64,000 bases of DNA from Sphingomonas sp. PP-F2F-A104-K0414 (GTDB lineage: Bacteria > Pseudomonadota > Alphaproteobacteria > Sphingomonadales > Sphingomonadaceae), in NCBI RefSeq assembly GCF_004340945.1, contig NZ_SLYD01000007.1:124001-188000 (forward strand). The letters run 5' to 3'. The notes below the pieces were generated by a model. It had not been told where the DNA came from. It worked only from the letters and a program-made list of their open reading frames with translations, and ran no database searches. This document shows, one piece after another, positions 25,718 to 34,299 of the stretch. How positions within the stretch are numbered: position 1 is the first letter of the stretch; every line of letters begins with the position of its first letter. The position numbers were made by a program, and so were the translations under genes.

Positions 25718-26554
25718 TCAGCGCTCGGCGAGATGCTCGAGGAAATTGACCAGCTCGGTGCGACGGCTCGCTTCCTCGGCGAAGGCACGATCGATCCCCA
25801 GCGCCCACCATAGCGCGGGCCGTTCGGGGTCGTCGTGGAGCGCATCGAGCAGCGCCGCCTGCCGCTCGACCTCCGCTTCGTTTTCGGCAAGGCCAAGGTC
25901 GACGATGTCCGCCGACTGCCGACGCAGCGCCACGGCGATCTCGCCCGGTGACAGTTCGGGATGATATTGCACGCCCCAGAAGGTCCCGCCGTCATGGCGG
26001 ATCTCGGCGGCCTGGACGGTCGTCACCGCGTTGCTGGCGAGCAGGATCGCATCGGCGGGAAGCGTCTCGACTTCGTCGCCATGGATCGCCGGCGCGTCCC
26101 AACACGCGGGTCGGCCGGCGAGCAAGGGATGGTCCCGCCCGGCTGCCGTTGGCGTGATGCGGCGCGCGATCCCCGCTTCGAGCCGTTCGGGCATCTTGCG
26201 AACCTTGCCCCCGGCCGCGGCAACCGCGATCTGCAACCCGGCGCAAGATCCGAACGACGGTGTGTGCGACGCAAAGACGGTGCGCATGAATGCGATCTGG
26301 CGGCGGACTTCGGGGGTGTCGTCATAGACGTGCATCGGCGATCCGGTGACGAACACCGCGTCGAACGCGCGCAGTTCGCCCGCGTCGAAAACCCGTGCAT
26401 CGTCATCGGCGGGGGCGACGATGGTAATCGCGGCACCGGGCCGGATCTGACGCAAGGTCGCGGCATAGGTCTCACCCGAACTCTTGCCCGCATGCCGCCG
26501 ACGCGCCTCGCGCTCGTCGGCAGTTTCGCTTTCGGCCACCAGAAAATTCAGCAA
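25718..26554 (-). CDS. Class I glutamine amidotransferase (GMP-synthase-type domain) protein
   Basis: Protein of about 278 residues with one class I GATase domain: the nucleophile elbow GSCAGLQIAVAAAGG and the His-Glu pair in WGVQYHPELS give a complete Cys-His-Glu triad. There is no synthetase domain. Homologues are annotated only as glutamine amidotransferases; an attached partner or acceptor is not evident. No ATG exists near the conserved N-terminus (LNFLVAESETADERE). I choose TTG 26554, which has AGAGGA 6 nt upstream; TTG 26560 is an alternative, and a far-upstream start would overlap the divergent DUF2252 gene. Confidence 0.82.
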   Translation of the reverse strand: MLNFLVAESETADEREARRRHAGKSSGETYAATLRQIRPGAAITIVAPADDDARVFDAGELRAFDAVFVTGSPMHVYDDTPEVRRQIAFMRTVFASHTPSFGSCAGLQIAVAAAGGKVRKMPERLEAGIARRITPTAAGRDHPLLAGRPACWDAPAIHGDEVETLPADAILLASNAVTTVQAAEIRHDGGTFWGVQYHPELSPGEIAVALRRQSADIVDLGLAENEAEVERQAALLDALHDDPERPALWWALGIDRAFAEEASRRTELVNFLEHLAER

Positions 26555-26713
26555 CGACAATCCTCTATCAAGCGTCTCTGCGGTGCCGAACGCGCGGCAA
26601 CGCTTTTGGATGGCGGGTGGATGGCGGGAAACGTATAAATACAGGTCAGTATCGGTGTCGGTTTTGCGCGCTAGACGTTCTGTCTTCGTCGCCGCCGAAA
26701 TGGATAGTATCGC

Positions 26714-27934
26714 ATGCCGAAGCCAATGCCCGCCGCCGCCGATCGTCGGGCCGTTCTCGAAGGAAACCGGACCCGCAAGATGGCGCGTTCGGCGCATGCG
26801 TATGTGCGCGGCAACACCGCCCAATTCTACGAATGGCTAGCCGCGTCGCCGGTCGCCCGACGCGTTCCCACCGGCCCGGCGATCTGGATCTGCGGCGATT
26901 GCCATCTCGGTAATCTGGGCCCGATCGCGTCGGCGGACGGGCAGGTCGAGGTTCAGGTCCGCGATCTGGATCAGGCGGTGATCGGCAATCCGGCCCACGA
27001 CCTCATCCGGCTCGGCCTGTCGCTGGCGACGGCGGCGCGTGGCTCCGATCTGCCAGGCGTGACGACCGCTCGGATGATCGAGGCGATGGTCGAGGGCTAT
27101 GCCGCCGCGATCGACGATCCGAAGACGGACGATACCGGTCCCGAACCCGACGCCGTTCGCAGCGTCCGCAAACGCGCGCTCGGACGTCGCTGGCGTCACC
27201 TTGCGAAGGAACGGCTCGAAGCAATCGAGCCACAGATCCCGCTTGGCCGTAAATTCTGGGCGTTGGCGGATGACGAGCGCGCGGCGTTGACCGCGGTGTT
27301 CGACGATCCCGCCGTTGCCCGGATGATCCTGTCGCTCGATCGCAAGGATAAGGGGGCGGCGCGCTCGATCCGGCTGGTCGACGCCGCGTATTGGATGAAG
27401 GGGTGCAGTTCGCTGGGCCTGCTGCGCTTTGCCGCGATCCTCGAACTAAAGTCCGCCAAGGGGCGGTCGAGCTATGCGATCGTCGACCTGAAGGAAGCGG
27501 TCGCGCCGATCGCGCCTCGGGCGGCGCAGTCGTCGACGTCCGCCGATCGCATGCCAGCCGATAATGCGGAACGGGTCGCCGCCGCCGCCCGTGCGCTGTC
27601 ACCGTATCTTGGTGCCCGAATGATCCCGGTACGGATGCTGGGCCGATCGTTCTTCATCCGCGAACTCGCGCCCCACGACCTGAAGATCGAAGTCGATCAG
27701 TTCAGCCACGGCGAGGCGATCAAGGCGGGCCGTTACCTCGCCTTCGTGGTCGGCAAGGCTCATGCCCGGCAAATGGACGACGCGACCCGGCAGCGCTGGC
27801 TGGCGATGCTGGAGGCGGATCGGCGCGGTGCGATCGACGCCCCGACCTGGTTGTGGGACAGCGTGGTTTCGCTCGCCGGTGCGCACGAAGCGGGATATCT
27901 GGAGCATTGCCGTCGCTACGCGCTCGCAGCGTAG
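26714..27934 (+). CDS. DUF2252 family protein
   Basis: Protein of 406 residues matching the DUF2252 family, which is related to protein-kinase-like/APH folds but of unproven function. The opening RKMARSAHAYVRGNTAQFYEWL and the signature ICGDCHLGNLG followed by RDLDQAVIGNPAHDLIRL (HxGN and D-rich loop, comparable to a kinase catalytic loop and DFG-like aspartate) are clear. It is divergent from the glutamine amidotransferase gene with a 159-nt shared upstream region and is followed after 33 nt by the TolA-like gene. It is probably cytoplasmic. Confidence 0.88.
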   Translation: MPKPMPAAADRRAVLEGNRTRKMARSAHAYVRGNTAQFYEWLAASPVARRVPTGPAIWICGDCHLGNLGPIASADGQVEVQVRDLDQAVIGNPAHDLIRLGLSLATAARGSDLPGVTTARMIEAMVEGYAAAIDDPKTDDTGPEPDAVRSVRKRALGRRWRHLAKERLEAIEPQIPLGRKFWALADDERAALTAVFDDPAVARMILSLDRKDKGAARSIRLVDAAYWMKGCSSLGLLRFAAILELKSAKGRSSYAIVDLKEAVAPIAPRAAQSSTSADRMPADNAERVAAAARALSPYLGARMIPVRMLGRSFFIRELAPHDLKIEVDQFSHGEAIKAGRYLAFVVGKAHARQMDDATRQRWLAMLEADRRGAIDAPTWLWDSVVSLAGAHEAGYLEHCRRYALAA

Positions 27935-27967
27935 CGATGACGCGGTGTCGAGTGCTAACACCGCAGC

Positions 27968-28546
27968 ATGGCCCGCGCACAAAAGCTGAAAGTCTATCGT
28001 ACCGTGGCGGGGTTCCACGACGCGTATGTCGCCGCCGCCAGTCAGAAGGCGGCCCTGGCCGCATGGGGTAGCGACAAGGATCTGTTCGCGCGCGGTATCG
28101 CCGAGCAGGTCACGGATGACGCGCTGACGGCGGAACCGCTTGCGGCGCCGGGCACGGTCATCAAGCGCGCGCGGGGGACGGGCGCGGAAAATCTGGCAGT
28201 CGAGGTGGAGACACCGCAGGCACGTCGCACCGGACCGCAGGAACCGACACCGTCGAAGTCGGGTCCGAAGCCCAAACCTTCACCCAAGCCCAAGCCTTCA
28301 CCCAAGCCATTACCCAAACCCAAACGCGATGCACTGGACGCCGCGGATGACGCGCTGGCGTCGCTCGAAACCGAGTATCGTCTGGCCATCAGGTCGATCG
28401 AACAGGAAGAGGCCGACCTTGCCCGTCGTCGTCGCGCGCTCGAGCGCATGCAGGACGCCGGGATGAAGGAAGCCGTCGCCGCGCGCGATGCAGCGCGCGC
28501 ACACTATGACGCCGCGCGTGCCGCCTGGCTGCGAAGCCGTACCTGA
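27968..28546 (+). CDS. TolA-like hypothetical protein with Lys-Pro repeat and coiled coil
   Basis: Protein of 192 residues with no transmembrane segment. An N-terminal conserved part (LKVYRTVAGFHDAYVAAASQ) predicts that residues 1-70 form a small domain. A Lys-Pro-Ser-Pro repeat (about 100-120) links to a highly charged helix (about 125-190, EEADLARRRRALERMQ), likely coiled coil. Similar sphingomonad proteins are automatically named after TolA because of composition, not proven homology. It follows DUF2252 closely and may be cotranscribed. Function unknown. Confidence 0.7.
   Translation: MARAQKLKVYRTVAGFHDAYVAAASQKAALAAWGSDKDLFARGIAEQVTDDALTAEPLAAPGTVIKRARGTGAENLAVEVETPQARRTGPQEPTPSKSGPKPKPSPKPKPSPKPLPKPKRDALDAADDALASLETEYRLAIRSIEQEEADLARRRRALERMQDAGMKEAVAARDAARAHYDAARAAWLRSRT
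28271..28325 (+). repeat. Short tandem repeat encoding Lys-Pro-Ser-Pro units
   Basis: About three imperfect 18-nt units (CCCAAACCTTCACCCAAG and variants) lie within the TolA-like gene and encode its KPKPSP linker. The low GC of these units relative to the flanks suggests local slippage expansion. Confidence 0.75.
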
Positions 28547-28630
28547 CCTGTCGTATCGTCACCGTTCCGACGTTGCGGCGATCCCGGGGCGGGCCTAGAT
28601 GTCAGGGACTTAGCGACAATCGAGGCGGCC

Positions 28631-31219
28631 TTGACCGATACGACCGACAGCGCCGTCCAGGGCGTGCCGAAAATGACTGCCGATGCCGAGCGCATTGCTG
28701 CCGAGGTACTGGGGCAGGATGTCGGGACCGATCCGTTCGTCGCGGCGGTGCGCGCGACTCGGATGCCGATGATCATCACCAATCCGCGTCTTCCCGACAA
28801 TCCCGTGGTGTTCGCCAATAACGCCTTCTGCCGGTTGAGCGGGTATACGCGTGAGGAGATTCTGGGGCGCAACTGCCGGTTCCTGCAGGGGCCGGCAACC
28901 GATCCCGCGACGGTCGCCAAAATCCGAGATGCGGTGCGGCGTGTCGAGTCGATCGAGATCGACATTCGCAATCAGCGCAAGGACGGAGAGCTTTTCTGGA
29001 ACCGGCTGCTGATGGCGCCGGTCTACGACACCGAGGGCGTGCTGGCGTATTTCTTCGCCAGCCAGGTCGATGTGACGATCGAGCGCGAGAGGCTGCACGG
29101 TCTGGAAGTCAGCAACGCGTCGCTCATGGCGGAACTGACCGATCGACTGCGGCTGCAAAAGGAGCAGGAGCGCGAACTGGCGTTCACGCTGAAGGCGGCA
29201 CGGTTCGGCACCTGGACGCTCGACATCGTCAGCCGCCAGCTGATCGCATCGGAAACCTGCAAGGAGATCTTCGGGCGTCCGATCGATCAGCCCTTCACCT
29301 ATGATGAGCGGCTACAGGCGATCCATCCCGACGATCGGGAAAAAAGCGCGGCGGAGGTTCGTCGCTGCATCGCCGAGGGCAATGATTATGACGTGATCTA
29401 CCGTATCTACCGGCAGGACGGTGAGGTGCGCTGGATCGCGTCACGCGGTCAGCCCTTCTACGATGCCAAGGGCGAGGCGTTGCGGATCGCCGGGGTGTCG
29501 ACCGATATCACCGAGCATAAGCGCGACGAGATCATGCGCGCCGGGCTCGTCGAACTGGGGGACGTCTTTCGCGATACCGACCAGCCTGAGGACATCGCAT
29601 TCGCCGCGGCGCGGATCATCGGCAAAACGCTGGAGGCAAGTCGCGCCGGCTTTGGCGAGATCGACTTGGCGGCGGAGACGGTGACGATCGTTCGTGACTG
29701 GAGTGCGCCCAATGTCGCGCCGTTGACGGGGACGTTCGCGCTACGCGCCTATGGTTCGTACATTGACGATCTGAAACGCGGCGAAGAAGTGTGCGTGGAG
29801 GATGCGCGGACCGATCCGAGGACCGTCACGACCGCAACTGCGCTCGAAGCACTCGACGCGCGGGCGATCATCAACATGCCGGTCATGGAGAATGGCCGTC
29901 TCGTGGCGATGCTGTACATCGCGTCTGCCGGCGCTCGGCGCTGGCGACCGGACGAGGTTGAGTTCATTCGCGAGGTCGCCGAACGGACGCGGATCGCTAC
30001 CGAGCGCCGCCGCTCCGAACACGCCCTGAGTATGCTCGCCGCTTCGCTCGAGCAGCAGGTCGCGGCGCGGACGAGCGAATTGCAGACCGCGGAAGACGCG
30101 TTGCGCCAGTCGCAGAAGATGGAAGCGGTCGGCCAGCTGACTGGCGGCGTTGCGCATGATTTCAACAATCTTCTCACGGTGATCCGCTCCGCCACCGACC
30201 TCCTGAAACGCCCCGATCTCAGCGCCGAGCGACGCGAGCGGTATATCGATGCGATCTCCGATACCGCGGACCGTGCGGCAAAGCTGACCGGGCAGTTGCT
30301 CGCATTCGCACGCCGGCAGGCGTTGCAGCCTGAAGTGATCGACGTCGGACAGAGTCTGCGCGTGATCTCCGACATGCTCGGCACGCTGACGGGGTCGCGG
30401 ATCGTCATCGCCATCGATCTTCCCGACACGCCGTGCTTCACGAATGTCGACCCCAGCCAGCTCGATACCGCGTTGGTGAATATGGCGGTCAACGCGCGCG
30501 ACGCGATGGAGGGGGCCGGGCGGATCGATATCACGGTACGATCGGCGGGGCTCATTCCGGCGGTCCGCTCGCACCCGGCGGTCGAGGGGCGTTTTATCGC
30601 CATCGCGATGGCCGACAGCGGTTCGGGAATCGAACCCGACAAGCTTGAGCGCATCTTCGAGCCGTTCTTCACGACCAAGGGGGTTGGGCAGGGGACCGGA
30701 CTGGGCCTTAGCCAGGTCTTCGGATTCGCCAAGCAATCGGGTGGCGACATCACGGTCGAGAGCGAGGTCGGCCGGGGCACGGTCTTCACGCTGTATCTTC
30801 CCCAGGTCGATCAGGGCGCACCGGCCGAGGTCGACGATGTGGGCGAGGGTCTTGCCGATGGCCATGGCACGTGCGTGCTCGTGGTCGAGGACAACAGCGA
30901 AGTCGGGACCTTCACGACGCAGTCACTCGCCGAACTCGGGTACGTGACGGTCTGGGCGGCGGACGCTCAGGAGGCGCTTGCCGAACTCGCGGTCGACGCG
31001 ACACGGTTCGATATCGTCTTTTCGGACGTGGTGATGCCTGGAATGAACGGCATCGAATTGGGCAAGGTGATCCGCGACCGCTACCCGACGCTGCCGGTGG
31101 TGCTGACCTCGGGCTACAGCAACGTGCTGGCGCAGGACGGTACGCATGGGTTCGAGCTGCTGCACAAACCCTATTCGGTCGAGCAGCTATCGCGAATTCT
31201 GAGCAAAGTCGTGGGCTGA
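28631..31219 (+). CDS. LOV-PAS-GAF hybrid histidine kinase with receiver domain
   Basis: Blue-light-type sensor kinase of 862 residues. A LOV domain (about 40-150) carries GRNCRFLQG, with Cys82 positioned to form the flavin adduct. Then come a PAS domain (about 185-298), a GAF domain (about 305-460), a HisKA dimerisation domain with GGVAHDFNNLL (phospho-acceptor His509), a HATPase domain (N-box NMAVNARDAM, G1 DSGSG, G2 GTGLGLS) and a C-terminal receiver with Asp799 in FSDVVMPGMNG. The start is TTG 28631, with GAGG 5 nt upstream; ATG 28673 is the alternative and also keeps the LOV domain. No transmembrane helix is present, so it is a soluble cytoplasmic sensor. The output partner is not adjacent. 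Confidence 0.93.
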   Translation: MTDTTDSAVQGVPKMTADAERIAAEVLGQDVGTDPFVAAVRATRMPMIITNPRLPDNPVVFANNAFCRLSGYTREEILGRNCRFLQGPATDPATVAKIRDAVRRVESIEIDIRNQRKDGELFWNRLLMAPVYDTEGVLAYFFASQVDVTIERERLHGLEVSNASLMAELTDRLRLQKEQERELAFTLKAARFGTWTLDIVSRQLIASETCKEIFGRPIDQPFTYDERLQAIHPDDREKSAAEVRRCIAEGNDYDVIYRIYRQDGEVRWIASRGQPFYDAKGEALRIAGVSTDITEHKRDEIMRAGLVELGDVFRDTDQPEDIAFAAARIIGKTLEASRAGFGEIDLAAETVTIVRDWSAPNVAPLTGTFALRAYGSYIDDLKRGEEVCVEDARTDPRTVTTATALEALDARAIINMPVMENGRLVAMLYIASAGARRWRPDEVEFIREVAERTRIATERRRSEHALSMLAASLEQQVAARTSELQTAEDALRQSQKMEAVGQLTGGVAHDFNNLLTVIRSATDLLKRPDLSAERRERYIDAISDTADRAAKLTGQLLAFARRQALQPEVIDVGQSLRVISDMLGTLTGSRIVIAIDLPDTPCFTNVDPSQLDTALVNMAVNARDAMEGAGRIDITVRSAGLIPAVRSHPAVEGRFIAIAMADSGSGIEPDKLERIFEPFFTTKGVGQGTGLGLSQVFGFAKQSGGDITVESEVGRGTVFTLYLPQVDQGAPAEVDDVGEGLADGHGTCVLVVEDNSEVGTFTTQSLAELGYVTVWAADAQEALAELAVDATRFDIVFSDVVMPGMNGIELGKVIRDRYPTLPVVLTSGYSNVLAQDGTHGFELLHKPYSVEQLSRILSKVVG

Positions 31220-31470
31220 CCGGCTGTCGCGCACCGCTGGCAATAAGAGGATAGGCAAGGCGATTGGCGTGATCGGCATGCCGCGGACCCATGCCGACGA
31301 CGCGGCCGCTCGAGCGTTTGCATGGGGCGCCGATAGTATAAACGTCACAAGCGCATAGTGCATGGTTACCTGGGATACATCCGGCCGCACGCTGGTTATG
31401 CGTCTGGGAAATATGGGTTTTGCGTCCGGTCGGAGCAAAGCCGCATGGTGCCCGAAGACAGGGGCTTATC

Positions 31471-31836
31471 ATGGTTCAGCATCGTAGTTTCATCCGCGTC
31501 GCAGGCGTTCTCACCGTTGGCATCGGCGCGCTATCGTTGGCGGCGTGCGTCAATCCGTCGGCCAAGATCGCGACCTCGCTGGAGGGCTATGGTTTCCAGC
31601 CGGCTCAGTCGCAGTGCGTCGGTGACCGGCTCGAGGCGAACCTGTCGCTTGGCCAGCTCCAGCAGCTCGGTCGCGCCGCCAAGGCATCGCGCGAAGGCGA
31701 CACGACACCGGGTCGCCTGACCGCGAGCGATTTCATCCGCGTGTCCAGCCAGGTCAAGGACCCCAAGGTGCCGCTCGAAGTCGGCAAGGCCGCCGCGGCC
31801 TGCGGCATTCTGAGCGACCCGGCATCGCCGCTCTGA
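31471..31836 (+). CDS. Small putative lipoprotein
   Basis: Protein of 121 residues with a signal peptide ending in a lipobox (SLAAC, Cys at about 26), so probably a membrane-anchored lipoprotein. The mature part (NPSAKIATSLEGYGFQPAQSQCVGDRL...) is soluble, has two more cysteines and no recognised domain. ATG 31471 starts at the signal peptide; an upstream ATG at 31420 would bury it. It sits between the LOV kinase and the CsbD gene, in a stress-flavoured neighbourhood. Confidence 0.75.
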   Translation: MVQHRSFIRVAGVLTVGIGALSLAACVNPSAKIATSLEGYGFQPAQSQCVGDRLEANLSLGQLQQLGRAAKASREGDTTPGRLTASDFIRVSSQVKDPKVPLEVGKAAAACGILSDPASPL

Positions 31837-31995
31837 TGCGATGATCGGATGCGATGAATCGTTCGGTATCCGGATCGTTCGCGGATCGTAACGACGCCAC
31901 CGACGTTACCGACACGCCTCGTCCCCGATCGAAGCATCTCTGATCGAAGTTTTCAAACCCTTCATTAACCCCATCATCAACCAAGGAGAATTCAT

Positions 31996-32280
31996 ATGAA
32001 CACCGACACCCTCGCAGGCGCAGCAACCGATTTCGGCGGCAAGGCCAAGGAAGCGCTCGGCACCGCGACCGGCGACACGTCGCTGAAGAGCGAAGGCGTT
32101 GCGGATCAGCTCGGCGGCACGGTCCAGAAGACCGTCGGCCAGGCCAAGGACGTCGTCGAAGAGAACATCCGTCCGCTGGTCGACTATGTCCGCCAGTTCT
32201 CGAAGGAGCGTCCGTTCACCGCAGCAGCGGTTGCCGGCGTCCTCGGCATCGCGCTGATCAACACGCTCCGCGGCAAGTAA
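31996..32280 (+). CDS. CsbD family stress-response protein
   Basis: Protein of 94 residues. The N-terminal 60 residues are of CsbD type ([39 protein letters not shown]), and the C-terminus has a predicted hydrophobic segment ([18 protein letters not shown]), which resembles ElaB/YqjD-like inner-membrane tails. CsbD members are general-stress proteins of unclear mechanism. A very strong ribosome binding site (AAGGAG, 8 nt before the ATG) and a textbook terminator indicate a highly expressed single-gene transcript. Confidence 0.88.
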   Translation: MNTDTLAGAATDFGGKAKEALGTATGDTSLKSEGVADQLGGTVQKTVGQAKDVVEENIRPLVDYVRQFSKERPFTAAAVAGVLGIALINTLRGK

Positions 32281-32288
32281 CCGCGTAG

Positions 32289-32323
32289 CCGGTGGGCGTG
32301 CTTGGCACGCCCACCGGTATTTT
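32289..32323 (+). terminator. Rho-independent terminator of the CsbD gene
   Basis: A perfect 13-bp GC-rich stem (CCGGTGGGCGTGC with GCACGCCCACCGG, 3-nt TTG loop) is followed by TATTTT, 8 nt after the CsbD stop. Confidence 0.92.
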
Positions 32324-32371
32324 CGACCATCAGAGATGCGCAATAACGCGTCCTGTACGAGGTGTCAGGGG

Positions 32372-33226
32372 ATGACCGAAGCCATCTATCGTCCGACCGT
32401 CGGCAAGACCGACGGTCCGCCTAGGCCACGCCCGATCGCCACCGCGCGCCGACTTGCCGCGGAAGCCATCGGCACGTTCTGGCTGGTACTGGGCGGATGC
32501 GGGGCTGCTGTCCTCGCCGCAGGTAGCGGCGTTCCCGGGACGATCGGGATGGCCGGTGTCGCTCTTGCCTTCGGTCTTACCGTCTTCACCATGGCATTTG
32601 CCGTCGGTTTCATTTCCGGCGGACATTTCAACCCAGCGGTCAGCGTGGGGCTGACCGTTGCCGGCCGCTTTCCAGCGCGCGACCTTCCCGGTTATATCGC
32701 AGCGCAGGTCATCGGCGGCATCCTCGGCAGCGCCGCGCTCGCTGCGCTGGCCTCCGGCACCGGCGGGTTCGATCTCGTCGCGAGCGGGTTCGCCGCCAAC
32801 GGCTATGGCGCCCATTCGCCAGGCGGCTACAGCGCCGCGACCGCGTTTCTCAGTGAGGCAATCCTCACGGCCGGCTTCCTGACCGTCATCCTCGGCGCTA
32901 CCGACGAGCGCTCGCCGGCGGCCTTCGCGCCGCTGTCGATCGGCCTCGCGCTGACGCTTATCCACCTGATTTCGATCCCGATCGACAACACGTCGGTCAA
33001 TCCCGCGCGCAGCACCGGCCCCGCTCTGTTCGTTGGCGGCTGGGCGCTGTCGCAGCTGTGGCTGTTCTGGCTCGCACCCCTGACCGGCGCCGCGGTCGCT
33101 GGACTGCTTGGCCGCTGGCTGTTCGCGCATACCGATGAGGATCAGTCGCCCGGCCCGATCGGCGATACCCCGGTCGAAATGCTGGTCGGCGACGATCGCA
33201 CCCCCGCGGAGGGAGGCCGCGTATGA
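32372..33226 (+). CDS. aqpZ: Aquaporin Z
   Basis: Inner-membrane water channel of 284 residues, six predicted transmembrane helices plus two NPA half-helices: GGHFNPAVS and NTSVNPARS. The stretch [21 protein letters not shown] closely matches E. coli AqpZ; the helix-5 His and the Arg after the second NPA form the narrow water-selective filter, which argues against a glycerol facilitator. It has a longer than usual N-terminus and a hydrophilic C-terminal tail of about 35 residues. ATG 32372 is preferred (GAGG about 10 nt upstream); ATG 32336 is also open. It overlaps the next small gene by 4 nt. Confidence 0.94.
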   Translation: MTEAIYRPTVGKTDGPPRPRPIATARRLAAEAIGTFWLVLGGCGAAVLAAGSGVPGTIGMAGVALAFGLTVFTMAFAVGFISGGHFNPAVSVGLTVAGRFPARDLPGYIAAQVIGGILGSAALAALASGTGGFDLVASGFAANGYGAHSPGGYSAATAFLSEAILTAGFLTVILGATDERSPAAFAPLSIGLALTLIHLISIPIDNTSVNPARSTGPALFVGGWALSQLWLFWLAPLTGAAVAGLLGRWLFAHTDEDQSPGPIGDTPVEMLVGDDRTPAEGGRV

Positions 33227-33483
33227 TGGATCACAGCGACTACGACACGGCGTTCGACGAAGCCCATTACGAGCCACGGTCCGAGGAGGAATGGGAGGGG
33301 TTGTGGAACACCGACGACCGCAACCGCGACACGCTCCGCAAGATCGAACTGGGGCTAGCCGTGGTTGCCGCGGCGGTTGCGCTGGTCGTCGTACGCGGTG
33401 GCTGGCTGCGGATGTCGTCGCGGCCGCGCCATGTCGTGCCATCCGCAGCCGATATCCACGTCAGGCTCCCACCGCCACGCTGA
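33223..33483 (+). CDS. Small membrane protein coupled to aqpZ
   Basis: Protein of 86 residues with an acidic N-terminal half ([22 protein letters not shown]) and one transmembrane helix ([21 protein letters not shown], about 42-62), followed by a basic tail. The start codon lies in ATGATG overlapping the aqpZ stop, so it is translationally coupled to the water channel. No family is recognised; a role with AqpZ is only suggested by the coupling. Confidence 0.65.
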   Translation: MMDHSDYDTAFDEAHYEPRSEEEWEGLWNTDDRNRDTLRKIELGLAVVAAAVALVVVRGGWLRMSSRPRHVVPSAADIHVRLPPPR

Positions 33484-33587
33484 TGCCCTTGCTTTGGGGG
33501 CGCGGGTACCAAGAGACGTGACGGATCGTAGGCAGTTAAGAGCTCCGCCTGCAGCGACGTAGACCTGACAAGCCGCATCGCAGGCAA

Positions 33588-33622
33588 AAGAAAGCGGTTG
33601 CCGGCATCGTTGCCGGCAACCG
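33588..33622 (-). terminator. Rho-independent terminator of hsp20
   Basis: On the minus strand a perfect 12-bp stem (CGGTTGCCGGCA with TGCCGGCAACCG, 4-nt loop) is followed by CTTTCTTTTGCC, 18 nt beyond the hsp20 stop. Confidence 0.88.
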
Positions 33623-33640
33623 CGTTGAAGGTCGTGAAAC

Positions 33641-34138
33641 TCAGGCGGCGCTGCGTTCCGCCTGGTGCTCTTCGATGCGTACCGCGGTGTCGCCGGTATT
33701 GCGATCGTTGGCCGCGGTGCCGGCAATCTCGATCCGCCGTGGCTTCATGGCCTCCGGAACCTCACGCTTAAGCGCAATACGCAACAACCCATTGTCAAAG
33801 CTCGCGCCCTGTACCTGGACGAAATCGGCCAGTTGAAAGCGTCGCTCGAACGCGCGCGTGGCGATGCCGCGATGGACGAAGCGGCCCTCGTCGCGGTCAT
33901 CGGGCTTGCGTCCGCTGACGGTCAGCTGGTTGTTCTGCGCGACGATCTCGATGTCGTCGGGGCTGAACCCAGCCACGGCGAGCGTGATCCGATAGCTGTC
34001 CTCGCTCTCACGTTCGATGTCGAAAGGCGGATAGCCGTCGTCCGTTTCGGTGCGCGCAGTCGCCTCCAGCAGGTCGAACAGCCGGTCAAAACCGACAGTG
34101 GACCGACGATAGGGCGTAAAATCGAAGTTCGTCCTCAT
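33641..34138 (-). CDS. Small heat-shock protein, Hsp20/alpha-crystallin family
   Basis: ATP-independent holdase chaperone of 165 residues, IbpA/HspA-like. The alpha-crystallin domain spans about 35-135 (YPPFDIERESEDSYRITLAVAGF, NQLTVSGRK, FERRFQLADFVQVQGASFDNGLLRIALKRE). The A-x-x-x-G-L-L motif is present as ASFDNGLL, and the C-terminal I-x-I appears as RRIEIAG. ATG 34138 (MRTNFDFTPYRRSTVGFDRLFD) is the family start and has GGAGGA 7 nt upstream, which lies inside a predicted RNA thermometer; an open frame upstream is just the 5' UTR. Regulation looks doubly heat-responsive: an RpoH-type promoter and a ROSE-like 5' UTR. Confidence 0.95.
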   Translation of the reverse strand: MRTNFDFTPYRRSTVGFDRLFDLLEATARTETDDGYPPFDIERESEDSYRITLAVAGFSPDDIEIVAQNNQLTVSGRKPDDRDEGRFVHRGIATRAFERRFQLADFVQVQGASFDNGLLRIALKREVPEAMKPRRIEIAGTAANDRNTGDTAVRIEEHQAERSAA

Positions 34139-34194
34139 ATCCAAATCCTCCACATGAGCAATCTGAGCATAAGGAGCACCGGGAGAGCCGGTGC
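34139..34194 (-). promoter_or_regulatory. ROSE-like RNA thermometer in the hsp20 5' UTR
   Basis: On the minus strand, TTGCTC (34161-34156) faces the Shine-Dalgarno GAGGAT (34150-34145) across a 5-nt loop. The pairing is U-U, U-A, G-G, C-G, U-A, C-G, exactly the unusual U-U and G-G arrangement described for the 3' hairpin of ROSE elements, which keeps the SD masked until heat opens it. A second, stable hairpin (GCACCGG/CCGGTGC, 5-nt loop, 34176-34194) lies just upstream, as in multi-hairpin ROSE leaders. Known ROSE elements control hsp20 genes in alphaproteobacteria. Confidence 0.82.
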
Positions 34195-34231
34195 CCTCAG
34201 TCACCGGACCGATCGCGTCCGGCGATGGCGA

Positions 34232-34259
34232 AGATAATTCACCCGATCGCCGCATCAAG
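34232..34259 (-). promoter_or_regulatory. RpoH (sigma-32) type promoter of hsp20
   Basis: On the minus strand, CTTG (34259-34256) is followed by 17 nt and then ATTATCT (34238-34232), fitting the alphaproteobacterial RpoH pattern CTTG-N17-CYTATNT with one mismatch (A for C). It is placed about 95 nt upstream of the hsp20 ATG, leaving room for the thermometer leader. Confidence 0.7.
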
Positions 34260-34299
34260 ACTGCGCTGCGATTTTTTTGGAGCCGAATTTCGGACATAG

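Noticed and set aside
22406..25813. Very long open frame on the plus strand (over 1100 codons)
   Set aside because: It lies antisense to the TBDR and DUF6445 genes, has Arg/Ala/Asp/Val-biased composition and no domain. It is a mirror of strong GC codon bias.
28271..28325. Possible mobile-element or CRISPR repeat
   Set aside because: Three short in-frame units only; best explained as a Lys-Pro linker.
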